Assembly: GCF_002127325.2 (NCBI RefSeq)
Contig: NC_035443.2
Coordinates: forward strand, 27,433,838-27,497,837
Direction: 5' to 3'
Origin: Helianthus annuus
Taxonomy: Eukaryota > Streptophyta > Magnoliopsida > Asterales > Asteraceae
DNA: 64,000 nucleotides
Made by a program: the position numbers and the translations under genes. Below are positions 10,609 to 21,873 of this stretch, piece by piece (position 1 is the stretch's first letter; every line of letters begins with the position of its first letter). The notes under the pieces are model-generated. The model did no database searches, was not told the DNA's origin, and saw nothing but the letters and a program-made list of their open reading frames with translations.

Positions 10609-11404
10609 TTACTTGATCAAAAATTCATTTGTTGATTTATCTTCGTCTGTAACTGTTACGTTATCTGGTTGGGGGTCATCGTCATCATAGTAGGTAACGA
10701 CCGCTCTACCTTCATCCTTCAAAATCATGTTGTGAAGAATGATACATGCGTACATCACGTTTCCAATCTGATCCTTATCCCATAATCGACAAGGCATTGC
10801 CAATATTCGCCACCTTTTTCTTCAAAACACCGAACGCTCGCTCGACGTCTTTACATGCACAGTCATTTGGACCTTGTTAAACTTTAATCTCTTTGGATCT
10901 ATGGTACCGTGTCTTGTGAACGATTTTACGAAAAACCCCCCACTCCGGGTAAATCCCATCTACTAGGTAGTACCCATACACGTACTCAACCCCATTTACA
11001 AAGAAACTTCCTTTGGGTCCTATACCATTTACCCGATCATTGAAAAGGGGTGAGTGGTTTATGATGGTAATATCGTTATGTGAACCTGGCATACCGAAGA
11101 ACGCATGCCATATCCAAAGATATTGGGACGCAACCGCTTCAAGCATGATGGCTAGCATCCAGTGAAATCCACTCGTGTGAGCGCCTGGCCATGCGGTTGG
11201 ACAAAGTTCCCAAAGCCATTTCATACAATCAAAACTACCTAGCATCCCGGGTAGCCGATGATAATCAGCGTGATGTTCCAATATTTCTTGCATGTCACTG
11301 AACGAGGGCTTTCTCAAATATCTTTTCTTATAAAGTTCTAAAATACACGAACAAAAGTTGTGAAGACTTTCTCTATCTACACGTGCAGACGTTTTTAAAT
11401 AGTC
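10609..11404 (-). pseudogene. PIF/Harbinger transposase (HARBI1/ALP1-like), C-terminal part
   Basis: DDE nuclease that cuts and pastes the transposon. 10877-11404 carries the recognisable core: LHNFCSCILELYKKRYLRKPS, then HRLPGMLGSFDCMKW with the first Asp, GMPGSHNDITII with the second, and YYLVDGIYPEW. Beyond 10877 the frame breaks (stop, then DVERAFGVLKKK in another frame), and the tail CIILHNMILKDEGR is in 10609-10803. Joined across the insertion to 21320-21724, where the reading YLKTSARVDRE continues from a GFSTWQKVTAALRQLAYA region. Dead: one in-frame TAG at about 21434 and at least two frameshifts. Confidence 0.85.
11400..11404. repeat. target site duplication tagtc (left)
   Basis: Five-base duplication identical to 21315-21319, flanking the gypsy element 11405-21314. 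It lies inside the Harbinger transposase gene. Confidence 0.95.
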
Positions 11405-13868
11405 TGTGACACTTCGGGTTTTCCCGGGCAACTTTCTTGATGTAACATTTTGTGTACGTATATTATTAAATGAGAAACTATGGATTTTCTGTTATTATGT
11501 GTTGTATGTATGTACGTTATATATATGTGTGTATATTGCAAGTGAGCCGAGACCCCAAGGATCCGACTCGAGACCACTTCCGGTCTCGAGTGAACAGTAG
11601 CAAGCGGGCCGGTTGGGCCATGCAACCGAGAAGCCCATTCGGGAGCCCTCAACCCACTCGAGATGGGTATAAAACCCTTGAGGGTGACCAACCTTTACCA
11701 TTTTTGCAAACACTCTCCCTCACTCACTCACTCCTTCACTAAAACCCTAAAACCCTAACAACATCACCCTCCAACATCACCCTCTTCCCTCTCTCGGATC
11801 CAACCGTAACATCAAGGCTCTCGGATTTCTAGCTCAATATTCTCTCTCGGAAGTTTATCCATCATATTCTCTCATCTTGTGTCTAGCCGGTTAGTATCTC
11901 CTTTGGTTGTATATTTGATAGTTGTTGTTTATGTAAGATGGCTATATAAGCATGTTGCTTGATGAGTGATTGATTGGTTATGAATGTGTAAACATGAAAT
12001 GTAAACCATGATGCTTTGGTAATTCCTTGCCATGATGATGAACAACTTGAATAATGTGCCTTGTAAGATTTAGGTTGATGACTAGAAGTGTGCTAGGTAA
12101 TATGAAGATGCATAAGTGTATGGATAATGTGCAAGATTGTTATGATGTTCAACAATGTGTAAGTGTGGGTGTGCTTGGAACCAAGGATTGTATGCTAGTT
12201 GTTAGGAACCAAGGATTATGCATAAATGATACACCGATTAGATATCATATACTAGTATGGATTGTCTTCAAAAATGTTTTGTTAACTATGATAAAAACCC
12301 TAATATGATGAACTATTTGAATATGGCATGAATACTTGAAGAACATGTTGAATATGATATGAATATTTCAAATTACCATGTTTTGATCCATTTTGGTTGA
12401 TAACCGGACAAGAAAACATGTTGGTGGAATGTTATTGGTTAGTACACATTATCACAAATATGAAATTCTATTGGCTAGTACATTGGACAGGTTCTAGAAG
12501 GATTCTGGTGCACGTAACTGTGGTTGCGAGTCGGAACCCTTGGTTGCGACTCGAGACCAGAGCATGATGACTCGAGACGGACTTCAGGGACTCGAGACCG
12601 GCAAGGTCTCGACTTGAGACGACATGATCTCGACTCGAGACTGGGCTCGAGACTCCTGAGATTGAGACTCGCAAGCAGCACACTCGAGACCAAAACGTGA
12701 TTCTTCGAGATCTCCCGGTTGCGACTCGAGACCGTGTATTCTCGAGTCGAGACCACCTTTGTCTCGACTGGGCTGCCTACGTGTTATTGGGCCACGACTT
12801 GTTGGGCTATCTGTTGACTGGGCTGCATGTGTTTCTGTTACTGTTTGTTTATGAAAATGTTAGGGCAGGCCCAATAACCCAACTGTTTGAATGTTTGCAT
12901 GCTAAGTGTGTCTATATGTGTTTGCTATACGTGATTACCTGTACCCCAACTTGACCTATATTTGGTAACCATGCTAGGACGTGGTGACCAACGTGATTGA
13001 CCGAGTAATTAATCTACCGAGCAACCCAAGGTGAGTTCACAACCTAAAGCATGCGTTCCCGGTGGTTTGGGAAACGGAACTAAAAACAACACTATCCCCT
13101 TATGGGGGATACAACTTACTTTACTTCCCTTGTTATTGGGAACCTTTAGTTAATTACTGTTTATACGGATTGCAACAAACGGCACTAAACGAAACTCTAT
13201 CACTCAAGTCCCTACTACATAATACCGATTAGTCGTCGGGGCCAGGCGAACGGGTTATTAGTTGATAGCGCTATTTAGGTCTTACCAACCTCACACCGTG
13301 CCATGGTATGAGATCGGTCGTGAACTAATGTACTCAGGCATCCGTCAATGATGATAGAACATTGACATCGGGGCATCCTGCGGAAAGGCAAACGGTTACC
13401 TAGTGTTCGGTATTGGAAAAACAGTTTAGTCGCTAACTTTTGGGGTAGCTCCCCATGGCATGTATAAACGGATAAATTAACTGGTGAAACAAGTTTTTGG
13501 TAATTAAAACTGGACAACTAGTGAACTCGCTCAACATTATTGTTGACACCTTACTGCATGCTTTGCAGGTAACCAGTGACTGAGGAGCTTGCTGCTTGGG
13601 GATGTGTAGTGTTCGTCTACCCCTGTGTTGGGTGCTAAATAAACATGAACCATGAACCTTGTTTAAGACTGTTTTATTTACGCTTCCGCTACTTACTACT
13701 ATTTGAGCTTAAAACTTTAAACTCTGAACATGATATTTACTAATCGTATGGTTAGTAAGTATTACTTTGGTTATTAATCCAATTATTCAGTATAATTGGT
13801 GGCTTAATCCTGGTCAGTCACGCCCTCAAGCGGATGATACTCCGCAGGTGGAATTTGGGGGTGTGACA
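11405..13868 (+). repeat. 5' LTR of young gypsy element
   Basis: 2464 bp, TGTGACAC...GGTGTGACA. TATAAAA at 11668-11674, preceded by a perfect 10-bp hairpin (11566-11575 with 11582-11591). The promoter sits about 260 bp from the start, leaving a very long R-U5. The region 12527-12775 holds at least eight CTCGAG words in a GACTCGAGAC context. Reading frames here are not protein coding. Telomere-like ccctaaaaccctaa occurs at about 11744-11757. Confidence 0.95.
11668..11674 (+). promoter_or_regulatory. TATA box of 5' LTR
   Basis: TATAAAA within gggtataaaaccc, followed by a C/T-rich stretch typical of plant transcription starts. The same site in the 3' LTR is 19114-19120. Confidence 0.7.
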
Positions 13869-13871
13869 GAT

Positions 13872-13883
13872 TGGTATCAGAGC
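13872..13883 (+). other. primer binding site, initiator tRNA-Met
   Basis: TGGTATCAGAGC three bases after the LTR end. This is the standard plant PBS complementary to the 3' end of initiator tRNA-Met. Confidence 0.95.
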
Positions 13884-14163
13884 CATTGGTTATAGTGAAC
13901 TTGGTTTTAAAAAGGGGGAAAATCTTTTTGAGAAAAACCAGACTATAACCCGTGACTCGTAACGACACTACACTCCAAGTGCAAGACTCGACTTATCTGA
14001 CCTCATAGCTCGGACCCATGTTTACTTGCTTGTTTGTCTTATGCCTTCTGCTCTACTATACGTACTAGATGGCCTAATTAGATAGATACGCCTCCCCTCT
14101 TCTATCTCATTCTCGCTATGTTACGACATCACACTCATACTATGTTTTCTGGCTATGAAGACG

Positions 14164-15483
14164 ATGAGTGGACGCGGACGAGGAAACGTCAACATGACTC
14201 AGGCTCAGTTCACTAACCTGATCAACACGGTGGCTGCAGCTTTCGCAGCTCACCCTGGAGGTAAGCTCGTTGTTTTAGGATGTTTAGATCCTACTGCCAC
14301 ATCGTCTTTTCACCTCTGAACCCATTTCGCTTCACTCTGCATGACAGGTCAGCATGCACCTGTGTAACCACGTGTCTGTACTTTCAAAACCTTCATGGAT
14401 TACAAACCTCTTCCTTTCAATGGCACTGAGGGTGCCATAGGGCTACTGCACTGGATCGAGAAGGTCGAAGCTGTCTTTGCTGTCTGCGAATGTCCCCCAG
14501 CTAATTGGGTAAAGTTTGCTACTGGTACCCTTGAGGGAAGCGCGCTTTCGTGGTGGAAAGCGCAAATTCAAATGCTTGGTTTGGAGACTGCTAATGCTAC
14601 TGCATGGGAAGATTTCAAGGATATGATCAAGGAAGAGTATTGTCACAGGGATGACATCCACAAACTCGAGGACGAGTACTATGGTCTCAAGATGGTTGGG
14701 TCAGAGATTGAGACCTACACCAAGCTGTCCAATGACTATGCTGCACTTTGCCCAAACATGTCCCGACCCATATATCGAAGGATCGAATTGTACATCAAAG
14801 GCTTAGTCCCAGAAATCAGGAGCCATGTGACCTCGGCCAACCTCACTACCATACAGCCTGTGGTTCGTCTTGCCCACAAACTCACCAACCAGGCTGTGGA
14901 AGAGGGCAAGTTGCCCAAAAGGATCAGTGCTGCGGAAGGAACTTCTAGTGATGGCAAACGAAAGTGGGATGGAAATCAGGGCAAGGATGCTAACTCTACT
15001 CAGGCCCCAGCCCAGCAAAGCAAAACTGAGAACAACAAAGGCCCTCAGCAACAGGGTGGCTACCGGGGAAGCTACCCTAAGTGCAACAAGTGTAACAGGC
15101 ACCACAATGGGGCATGTAACAAAGGTCAGTGTCAGCGATGCAACAAGATGGGGCATGAAGCCAAGGATTGTAGAAGTCAGTTCCCAGCAAGGCAGAATCA
15201 TCAACAACCCCAACAGCAACAGCAGCAGGGAAACAACCGCGGATGTTTTAAATGTGGGGCAACAGGGCATATGCGAAAGGATTGCCCTGAACTGAATCAG
15301 AATCGCAACAACAACCAGGGAACTGGGAACAATGATCAAAACAACAATGCTGGGAATGGTGCAAGGAATGACCCCAACGTCGTGGCGGGTAAGTTCCTAC
15401 TTGATGATCATTATGTTTCTGTGTTATTTGATTCCGGGGCCGATGCTAGTTATGTGTCCCTACGTATAAGTAAGAAGCTTTAG
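14164..15483 (+). pseudogene. gag with zinc knuckles and protease start (young gypsy)
   Basis: Start ATG at 14164 (MSGRGRGNVNMTQAQF). A putative 87-bp GT-AG intron (14261-14347, phase 1) restores the frame, but an in-frame TAA at 14365-14367 interrupts it before CTFKTFMDYKPLPFNG. From 14395 the frame is open: capsid-like block (LLHWIEKVEAVF, ALSWWKAQI, YIKGLVPEIRSHV), a basic Gln/Asn-rich stretch, two CCHC knuckles (CQRCNKMGHEAKDC, CFKCGATGHMRKDC), then the protease loop LFDSGADASYVS with its catalytic Asp present. TAG at 15481-15483 ends it. Pol continues in the same frame beyond that stop. Confidence 0.9.
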
Positions 15484-16851
15484 CACCCACCTGCATTATT
15501 AAGTTCTAAGCACGTCGTCGAGATAGCCAATGGTAGGAACATCGAGGCCTCTCACGTAATCCACGGCTGCAAGCTAGAATTGTCTGGTCAGACGTTTAGT
15601 ATCGATCTTTTCCCTGTCAAACTTGGAAGCTTCGACGTCGTCATCGGCATGGATTGGTTATCCAAACATCGCGCTGAGATCCTCTGTCAAGAGAAAGCAG
15701 TTCGTATTCCTCGCCGCTCTGGCAAACCCCTCATCGTTCAAGGTAACAAAGGCGGAGAAGTCACAGGAATTATCTCGCTTCTAAAAGCCCAGAAGTGTTT
15801 ACAAAAGGGGCACACCGCTATCTTAGCACTCGTCACTGACACGCAAGAAAGGGAAAAGAGGATTGAAGATTTTCCAGTAGTACGTGACTACCCCGAGGTA
15901 TTTCCTGAGGAACTACCTGGACTCCCTCCCCACCGTCAGGTCGAATTTCAAATCGAGCTAGCTCCCGGAGCAGCGCCCATAGCTCGTGCGCCTTATCGAC
16001 TAGCCCCTGCAGAACTGAAGGAACTCTCTACGCAATTACAGGAACTATTGGATAAAGGATTTATCCGTCCTAGTTCATCGCCCTGGGGAGCGCCAGTACT
16101 CTTTGTCAAGAAGAAGGATGGCACATTCCGAATGTGCATCGACTATCGTGAGCTGAACAAAGTTACCATCAAGAATCGTTACCCTCTCCCGCGCATCGAC
16201 GACCTGTTCGATCAGTTGCAAGGATCGAGCTACTATTCTAAGATTGACCTGCGATCAGGCTATCATCAGCTGAGAGTTCGTAATGAAGACATCTCTAAGA
16301 CTGCGTTCAGGACTCGCTACGGTCATTACGAGTTCCTCGTCATGCCTTTCGGAATGACTAACGCGCCTGCGGTTTTTATAGATCTCATGAACCGAGTGTG
16401 TAAGCCTTACCTCGACAAATTCGTGATTGTGTTTATCGACGACATCCTGATCTACTCGAAAAGTCAAGAAGAGCATGAACGACACCTACGCCTTATCCTC
16501 GAACTCTTACGCAATGAGCAATTGTACGCCAAATTCTCGAAGTGTGACTTTTGGCTTCGAGAAGTCCATTTCCTTGGGCACGTGGTCAATAAGGACGGAA
16601 TTCACGTCGACCCCGCTAAGATCGACTCGATAAAGAATTGGCCTACGCCCAAGACTCCAACCGAAGTTCGCCAATTCTTGGGATTGGCAGGATACTACCG
16701 CAGATTCATCAAAGGATTCTCAAAGATTGCTCAACCCCTCACGACTCTCACTCAGAAAGGCATTGCTTACAAGTGGAATGAAGCTCAGGAGTCGGCCTTT
16801 CGAAGGCTAAAGGATAATCTCTGTAGTGCTCCTATTCTCTCGGTTGCCTGA
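15484..16851 (+). pseudogene. protease C-terminal part and reverse transcriptase (young gypsy)
   Basis: In frame with gag, separated only by the TAG at 15481. Protease block [11 protein letters not shown], linker, then a full [49 protein letters not shown], catalytic [34 protein letters not shown]. The frame fails at about 16842, where one extra G precedes the RNase H. RT motifs are intact. Confidence 0.92.
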
Positions 16852-17707
16852 AGGCACTGACGACTTTGTGGTTTACTGCGATGCGTCTATCCATGGGCTC
16901 GGTTGCGTGTTGATGCAACGCGAGAAAGTTATTGCCTACGCTTCTCGACAACTCAAGACGCACGAAAGAAACTACACTACGCACAACCTAGAGCTGGGAG
17001 CAGTGATCTTTGCTCTTAAGATATGGAGACATTACCTGTACGGTACCAAGTGCACTATTTACACCGATCACAGGACTCTCGAGCATATCTTTAGGCAAAA
17101 GGAACTAAACATGCGACAACGTCGATGGGTCGAACTCTTGAATGACTACGAATGCGCCATCAAGTACCATCCGGGCAAGGCCAATGTCGTGGCAGACGCC
17201 CTCAGCCGAAAGGACAATATACCAAAGCGCGTGCGAGCATTGCAACTTACCATCCAGTCTAACCTCCCTACTCAGATCCGAAATGCTCAAGTCGAAGCAT
17301 TGAAACCGGAAAACATCAGGGCTGAGTCCCTGCGAGGATCGAGGCAGCGATTAGAACAAAAGGAAGATGGCGCTTACTATGTAACGGGGCGCATTTGGGT
17401 TCCACTCTATGGAGATTTGCGTGAACTCGTGATGGACGAAGCCCATAAGTCCCGTTACTCAGTACACCCTGGATCAGATAAGATGTACCACGACTTGAGG
17501 ACTACGTATTGGTGGCCTGGCATGAAGGCCCACATCGCAGCATATGTTAGCAAATGTTTGACTTGCGCAAGAGTCAAAACAGAGTACCAGAAGCCAGCAG
17601 GCCTACTCCAACAACCAGAAATCCCAAAATGGAAATGGGAGCAAATTTCCATGGATTTTGTTACGGGGCTACCTAGGTCTCAACGCGGAAATGACACTAT
17701 TTGGGTC
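16852..17707 (+). pseudogene. RNase H and integrase N-terminal half (young gypsy)
   Basis: RNase H motifs [40 protein letters not shown] and VADALSRKD, then the integrase zinc-binding region ([21 protein letters not shown]) and the start of the catalytic core (SMDFVTGLP, first Asp). A one-base insertion near 17707 pushes the remainder of the integrase into the next frame. Confidence 0.92.
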
Positions 17708-18746
17708 GATAGTAGATCGATTGACCAAGTCCGCACACTTTTTGGCTATTAAGGAAACAGACAAGTTTTCTACCTTGGCGGAAGTCTACTTAAAGGAAGT
17801 AGTTTCGAGGCACGGGGTGCCAACCTCAATTATTTCCGACCGAGACGCTCGTTTTACTTCGGAATTGTGGCAAGCTATGCACAAATCCTTTGTCTCACGT
17901 TTGGACATGAGCACCGCTTATCACCCGCAAACGGATGGACAGTCCGAACGCACCATCCAAACCCTAGAAGACATGCTTAGAGCATGTGTGATCGATTTTG
18001 GCAAGAATTGGGAGAAGCATCTACCGCTAGTGGAGTTCTCCTACAATAACAGCTACCACACTAGCATTCAGGCAGCACCTTTCGAGGCATTGTACGGTCG
18101 TAAATGCCGATCACCTCTCTGCTGGGCGGAAATCGGTGATAGTCAAATCACGGGCCCAGAGATGGTGGTAGATACAACGGAAAAGATTGCCCAGATCAGA
18201 CAACGCATGGCGGCAGCTCGTGACCGTCAGAAAGACTACGCTGATAGGCGCAGGAAACCACTAGAATTCCAGGTCGGTGACCGGGTTCTACTTAAAGTCT
18301 CACCCTGGAAGGGTGTGGTACGCTTTGGTAAACGGGGCAAGCTTAATCCGCGATATATCGGACCATTCGAAATTACCGAGAGAATCGGTAAGGTTGCTTA
18401 CAGATTGAATCTGCCTGAAGAACTGAGTGCGGTACACAACGTATTTCACATATCCAATCTGAAGAAGTGCTTGTCAGACGAAACGCTTGTAATTCCTTTC
18501 AAGAAACTAACTATTGACGAACAGCTACACTTTACTAAGGAACCGATTGAGATCACGGATCGAGAGATCAAAACCCTCAAACGTAGCCAGATACCTCTTG
18601 TACGTGTCCGTTGGAACTCGCGACGTGGCCCAGAATTTACCTGGGAGCGGGAAGACCAGATGAAGCACAAGTATCCCCAGTTGTTCCCAAACGAAACCTC
18701 CGGCACTGAAGCTACAACCGAATTTCGGGACGAAATTCCAAACTAA
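17708..18746 (+). pseudogene. integrase C-terminal half with Tekay chromodomain-like tail
   Basis: Continues the integrase core: [12 protein letters not shown] with the second Asp, [20 protein letters not shown] with the catalytic Glu, then the GPY/F module ([29 protein letters not shown]). The tail [18 protein letters not shown]...YPQLF is a chromodomain-like end of Tekay type that may read chromatin marks. The true frame ends at 18744-18746, immediately before PPT 1. Confidence 0.92.
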
Positions 18747-18848
18747 CGGGGGGATGATGTGACACCCCGTTGAAACGTTCTCATTTACACTAGCTTGTCA
18801 GTGGCTGCCTTAACTTTCGGGACGAAAGTTCTTAAAACTTGGGGATAA
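18723..18848 (+). other. duplicated PPT / LTR-start module
   Basis: The palindrome-like TTTCGGGACGAAA occurs at 18723-18735 and again at 18815-18827. Each is followed by a purine tract (18746-18757 and 18835-18848) and a TGTGACAC start (18758 and 18849). Only the second is the boundary of the present LTR; after the first comes a different 3' continuation (cccgttgaaacg). Confidence 0.85.
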
Positions 18849-21314
18849 TGTGACACTTCGGGTTTTCCCGGGCAACTTTCTTGATGTAACATTTCGTGTA
18901 CGTATATTATTAAATGAGAAACTATGGATTTTCTGTTATTATGTGTTGTATGTATGTACGTTATATATATATGTGTGTATATTGCAAGTGAGCCGAGACC
19001 CCAAGGATCCGACTCGAGACCACTTCCGGTCTCGAGTGAACAGTAGCAAGCGGGCCGGTTGGGCCATGCAACCGAGAAGCCCATTCGGGAGCCCTCAACC
19101 CACTCGAGATGGGTATAAAACCCTTGAGGGTGACCAACCTTTACCATTTTTGCAAACACTCTCCCTCACTCACTCACTCCTTCACTAAAACCCTAAAACC
19201 CTAACAACATCACCCTCCAACATCACCCTCTTCCCTCTCTCGGATCCAACCGTAACATCAAGGCTCTCGGATTTCTAGCTCAATATTCTCTCTCGGAAGT
19301 TTATCCATCATATTCTCTCATCTTGTGTCTAGCCGATTAGTATCTCCTTTGGTTGTATATTTGATAGTTGTTGTTTATGTAAGATGGTTATATAAGCATG
19401 TTGCTTGATGAGTGATTGATTGGTTATGAATGTGTAAACATGAAATGTAAACCATGATGCTTTGGTAATTCCTTGCCATGATGATGAACAACTTGAATAA
19501 TGTGCCTCGTAAGATTTAGGTTGATGACTAGAAGTGTGCTAGGTAATATGAAGATGCATAAGTGTATGGATAATATGCAAGATTGTTATGATGTTCAACA
19601 ATGTGTAAGTGTGGGTGTGCTTGGAACCAAGGATTGTATGCTAGTTGTTAGGAACCAAGGATTATGCATAAATGATACACCGATTAGATATCATATACTA
19701 GTATGGATTGTCTTCAAAAATGTTTTGTTAACTATGATAAAAACCCTAATATGATGAACTATTTGAATATGGCATGAATACTTGAAGAACATGTTGAATA
19801 TGATATGAATATTTCAAATTACCATGTTTTGATCAATTTTGGTTGATAACCGGACAAGAAAACATGTTGGTGGAATGTTATTGGTTAGTACACATTATCA
19901 CAAATATGAAATTCTATTGGCTAGTACATTGGACAGGTTCTAGAAGGATTCTGGTGCACGTAACTGTGGTTGCGAGTCGGAACCCTTGGTTGCGACTCGA
20001 GACCAAAGCATGATGACTCGAGACGGACTTCAGGGACTCGAGACCGGCAAGGTCTCGACTTGAGACGACATGATCTCGACTCGAGACTGGGCTCGAGACT
20101 CCTGAGATTGCGACTCGCAAGCAGCACACTCGAGACCAAAACGTGATTCTTCGAGATCTCCCGGTTGCGACTCGAGACCGTGTATTCTCGAGTCGAGACC
20201 ACCCTTGTCTCGACTGGGCTGCCTACGTGTTATTGGGCCACGACTTGTTGGGCTATTTGTTGACTGGGCTGCATGTGTTTCTGTTACTGTTTGTTTATGA
20301 AAATGTTAGGGCAGGCCCAATAACCCAACTGTTTGAATGTTTGCATGCTAAGTGTGTCTATACGTGTTTGCTATACGTGATTACCTGTACCCCAACTTGA
20401 CCTATATTTGGTAACCATGCTAGGACGTGGTGACCAACGTGATTGACCGAGTAATTAATCTACCGAGCAACCCAAGGTGAGTTCACAACCTAAAGCATGC
20501 GTTCCCGGTGGTTTGGGAAACGGAACTAAAAACAACACTATCCCCTTATGGGGGATACAACTTACTTTACTTCCCTTGTTATTGGGAACCTTTAGTTAAT
20601 TACTGTTTATACGGATTGCAACAAACGGCACTAAACGAAACTCTATCACTCAAGTCCCTACTACATAATACCGATTAGTCGCCGGGGCCAGGCGAACGGG
20701 TTATTAGTTGATAGCGCTATTTAGGTCTTACCAACCTCACACCGTGCCATGGTATGGGATCGGTCGTGAACTAATGTACTCAGGCATCCGTCAATGATGA
20801 TAGAACATTGACATCGGGGCATCCTGCGGAAACGCAAACGGTTACCTAGTGTTCGGTATTGGAAAAATAGTTTAGTCGCTAACTTTTGGGGTAGCTCCCC
20901 ATGGCATGTATAAACGGATAAATTAACTGGTGAAACAAGTTTTTGGTAATTAAAACTGGACAACTAGTGAACTCGCTCAACATTATTGTTGACACCTTAC
21001 TGCATGCTTTGCAGGTAACCAGTGACTGAGGAGCTTGCTGCTTGGGGATGTGTAGTGTTCGTCTACCCCTGTGTTGGGTGCTAAATAAACATGAACCATG
21101 AACCTTGTTTAAGACTGTTTTATTTACGCTTCCGCTACTTACTACTATTTGAGCTTAAAACTTTAAACTCTGAACATGATATTTACTAATCGTATGGTTA
21201 GTAAGTATTACTTTGGTTATTAATCCAATTATTCAGTATAATTGGTGGCTGGATCCTGGTCAGTCACGCCCTCAAGCGGATGATACTCCGCAGGTGGAAT
21301 TTGGGGGTGTGACA
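18849..21314 (+). repeat. 3' LTR of young gypsy element
   Basis: 2466 bp; two bases longer than the 5' LTR through one TA unit near 18965. About 17 substitutions relative to the 5' LTR, spread evenly, several of them C/T or G/A. TATA box at 19114-19120. Followed by TSD tagtc at 21315-21319. Confidence 0.95.
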
Positions 21315-21319
21315 TAGTC
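21315..21319. repeat. target site duplication tagtc (right)
   Basis: Matches 11400-11404. Confidence 0.95.
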
Positions 21320-21724
21320 ATCCATAATGTCCGAATTATTGGCGTACGCTAACTGTCTAAGTGCGGCCGTGACTTTTTGCCACGTACTAAATCCTAATTG
21401 CCCGGTTACATCCGGTTTTTGTTCGAAATAAACATACTACTCCTCAAGATCCCTAGATATCCTTAAAAATAAGTTTCTACTCATACGAAAACGACGCCTA
21501 AACATTTTTTCATCATACTTAGGTTCGGCTGGGAAATAATCGCTTACCAACAAATTGTTAGCGGTGTGCCGTTCACGAGCGATGTACCTCCTCCATTTAG
21601 GTTTCGAAGTCTCTTCCTTATCGTCTTCGACGATAGCATTCACCACCGTCGCGATCGTTTGTAGAAATATTTCCGCACCATCGTCAGATGATGATGACGA
21701 TTCACTTGAACTTGAAGAACTCAT
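21320..21724 (-). pseudogene. PIF/Harbinger transposase, N-terminal part
   Basis: Starts at 21724 with a serine-rich acidic leader (MSSSSSSESSSSSDDGAE) followed by KPKWRRYIARERHTANNLL and MFRRRFRMSRNLFLRI, the conserved N-terminal block of plant Harbinger transposases. An in-frame TAG follows at about 21434. The reading then continues in the same frame (GFSTWQKVTAALRQLAYA) up to the gypsy insertion and resumes at 11404. An upstream TATA-like stretch lies at about 21788. Confidence 0.85.
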
Positions 21725-21873
21725 GACAAGATTGTGTTTTATGTGTCTGATATTGTGTGAGAAAAATGTTAAATATGGTAAGGTATTTATATAGATTTTT
21801 TTTTTTTTATAAAATTAATGCCCAACGGCTAGCCTAAACGGCTAGTTTTGCTGGCCAATGAGATCCCGCCATG

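Larger units (their letters stand above)
11405..21314 (+). mobile_element. young Ty3/gypsy Tekay-type retrotransposon, 9.9 kb
   Basis: Complete structure: 5' LTR 11405-13868, PBS 13872-13883, gag-pol 14164-18746, two PPT-like tracts (18746-18757, 18835-18848), 3' LTR 18849-21314, TSD tagtc on both sides. The LTRs differ at roughly 17 sites plus one 2-bp indel by eye, about 0.7%, so insertion is recent. Gag and pol are one frame, but two in-frame stops and two one-base insertions make it non-autonomous as written. It interrupts a Harbinger transposase. Confidence 0.97.

Noticed and set aside
12054..12954. Short frames in the 5' LTR, repeated at 19500-20400
   Set aside because: They lie in LTR R/U5 and exist twice only because LTRs are duplicated; no domains.
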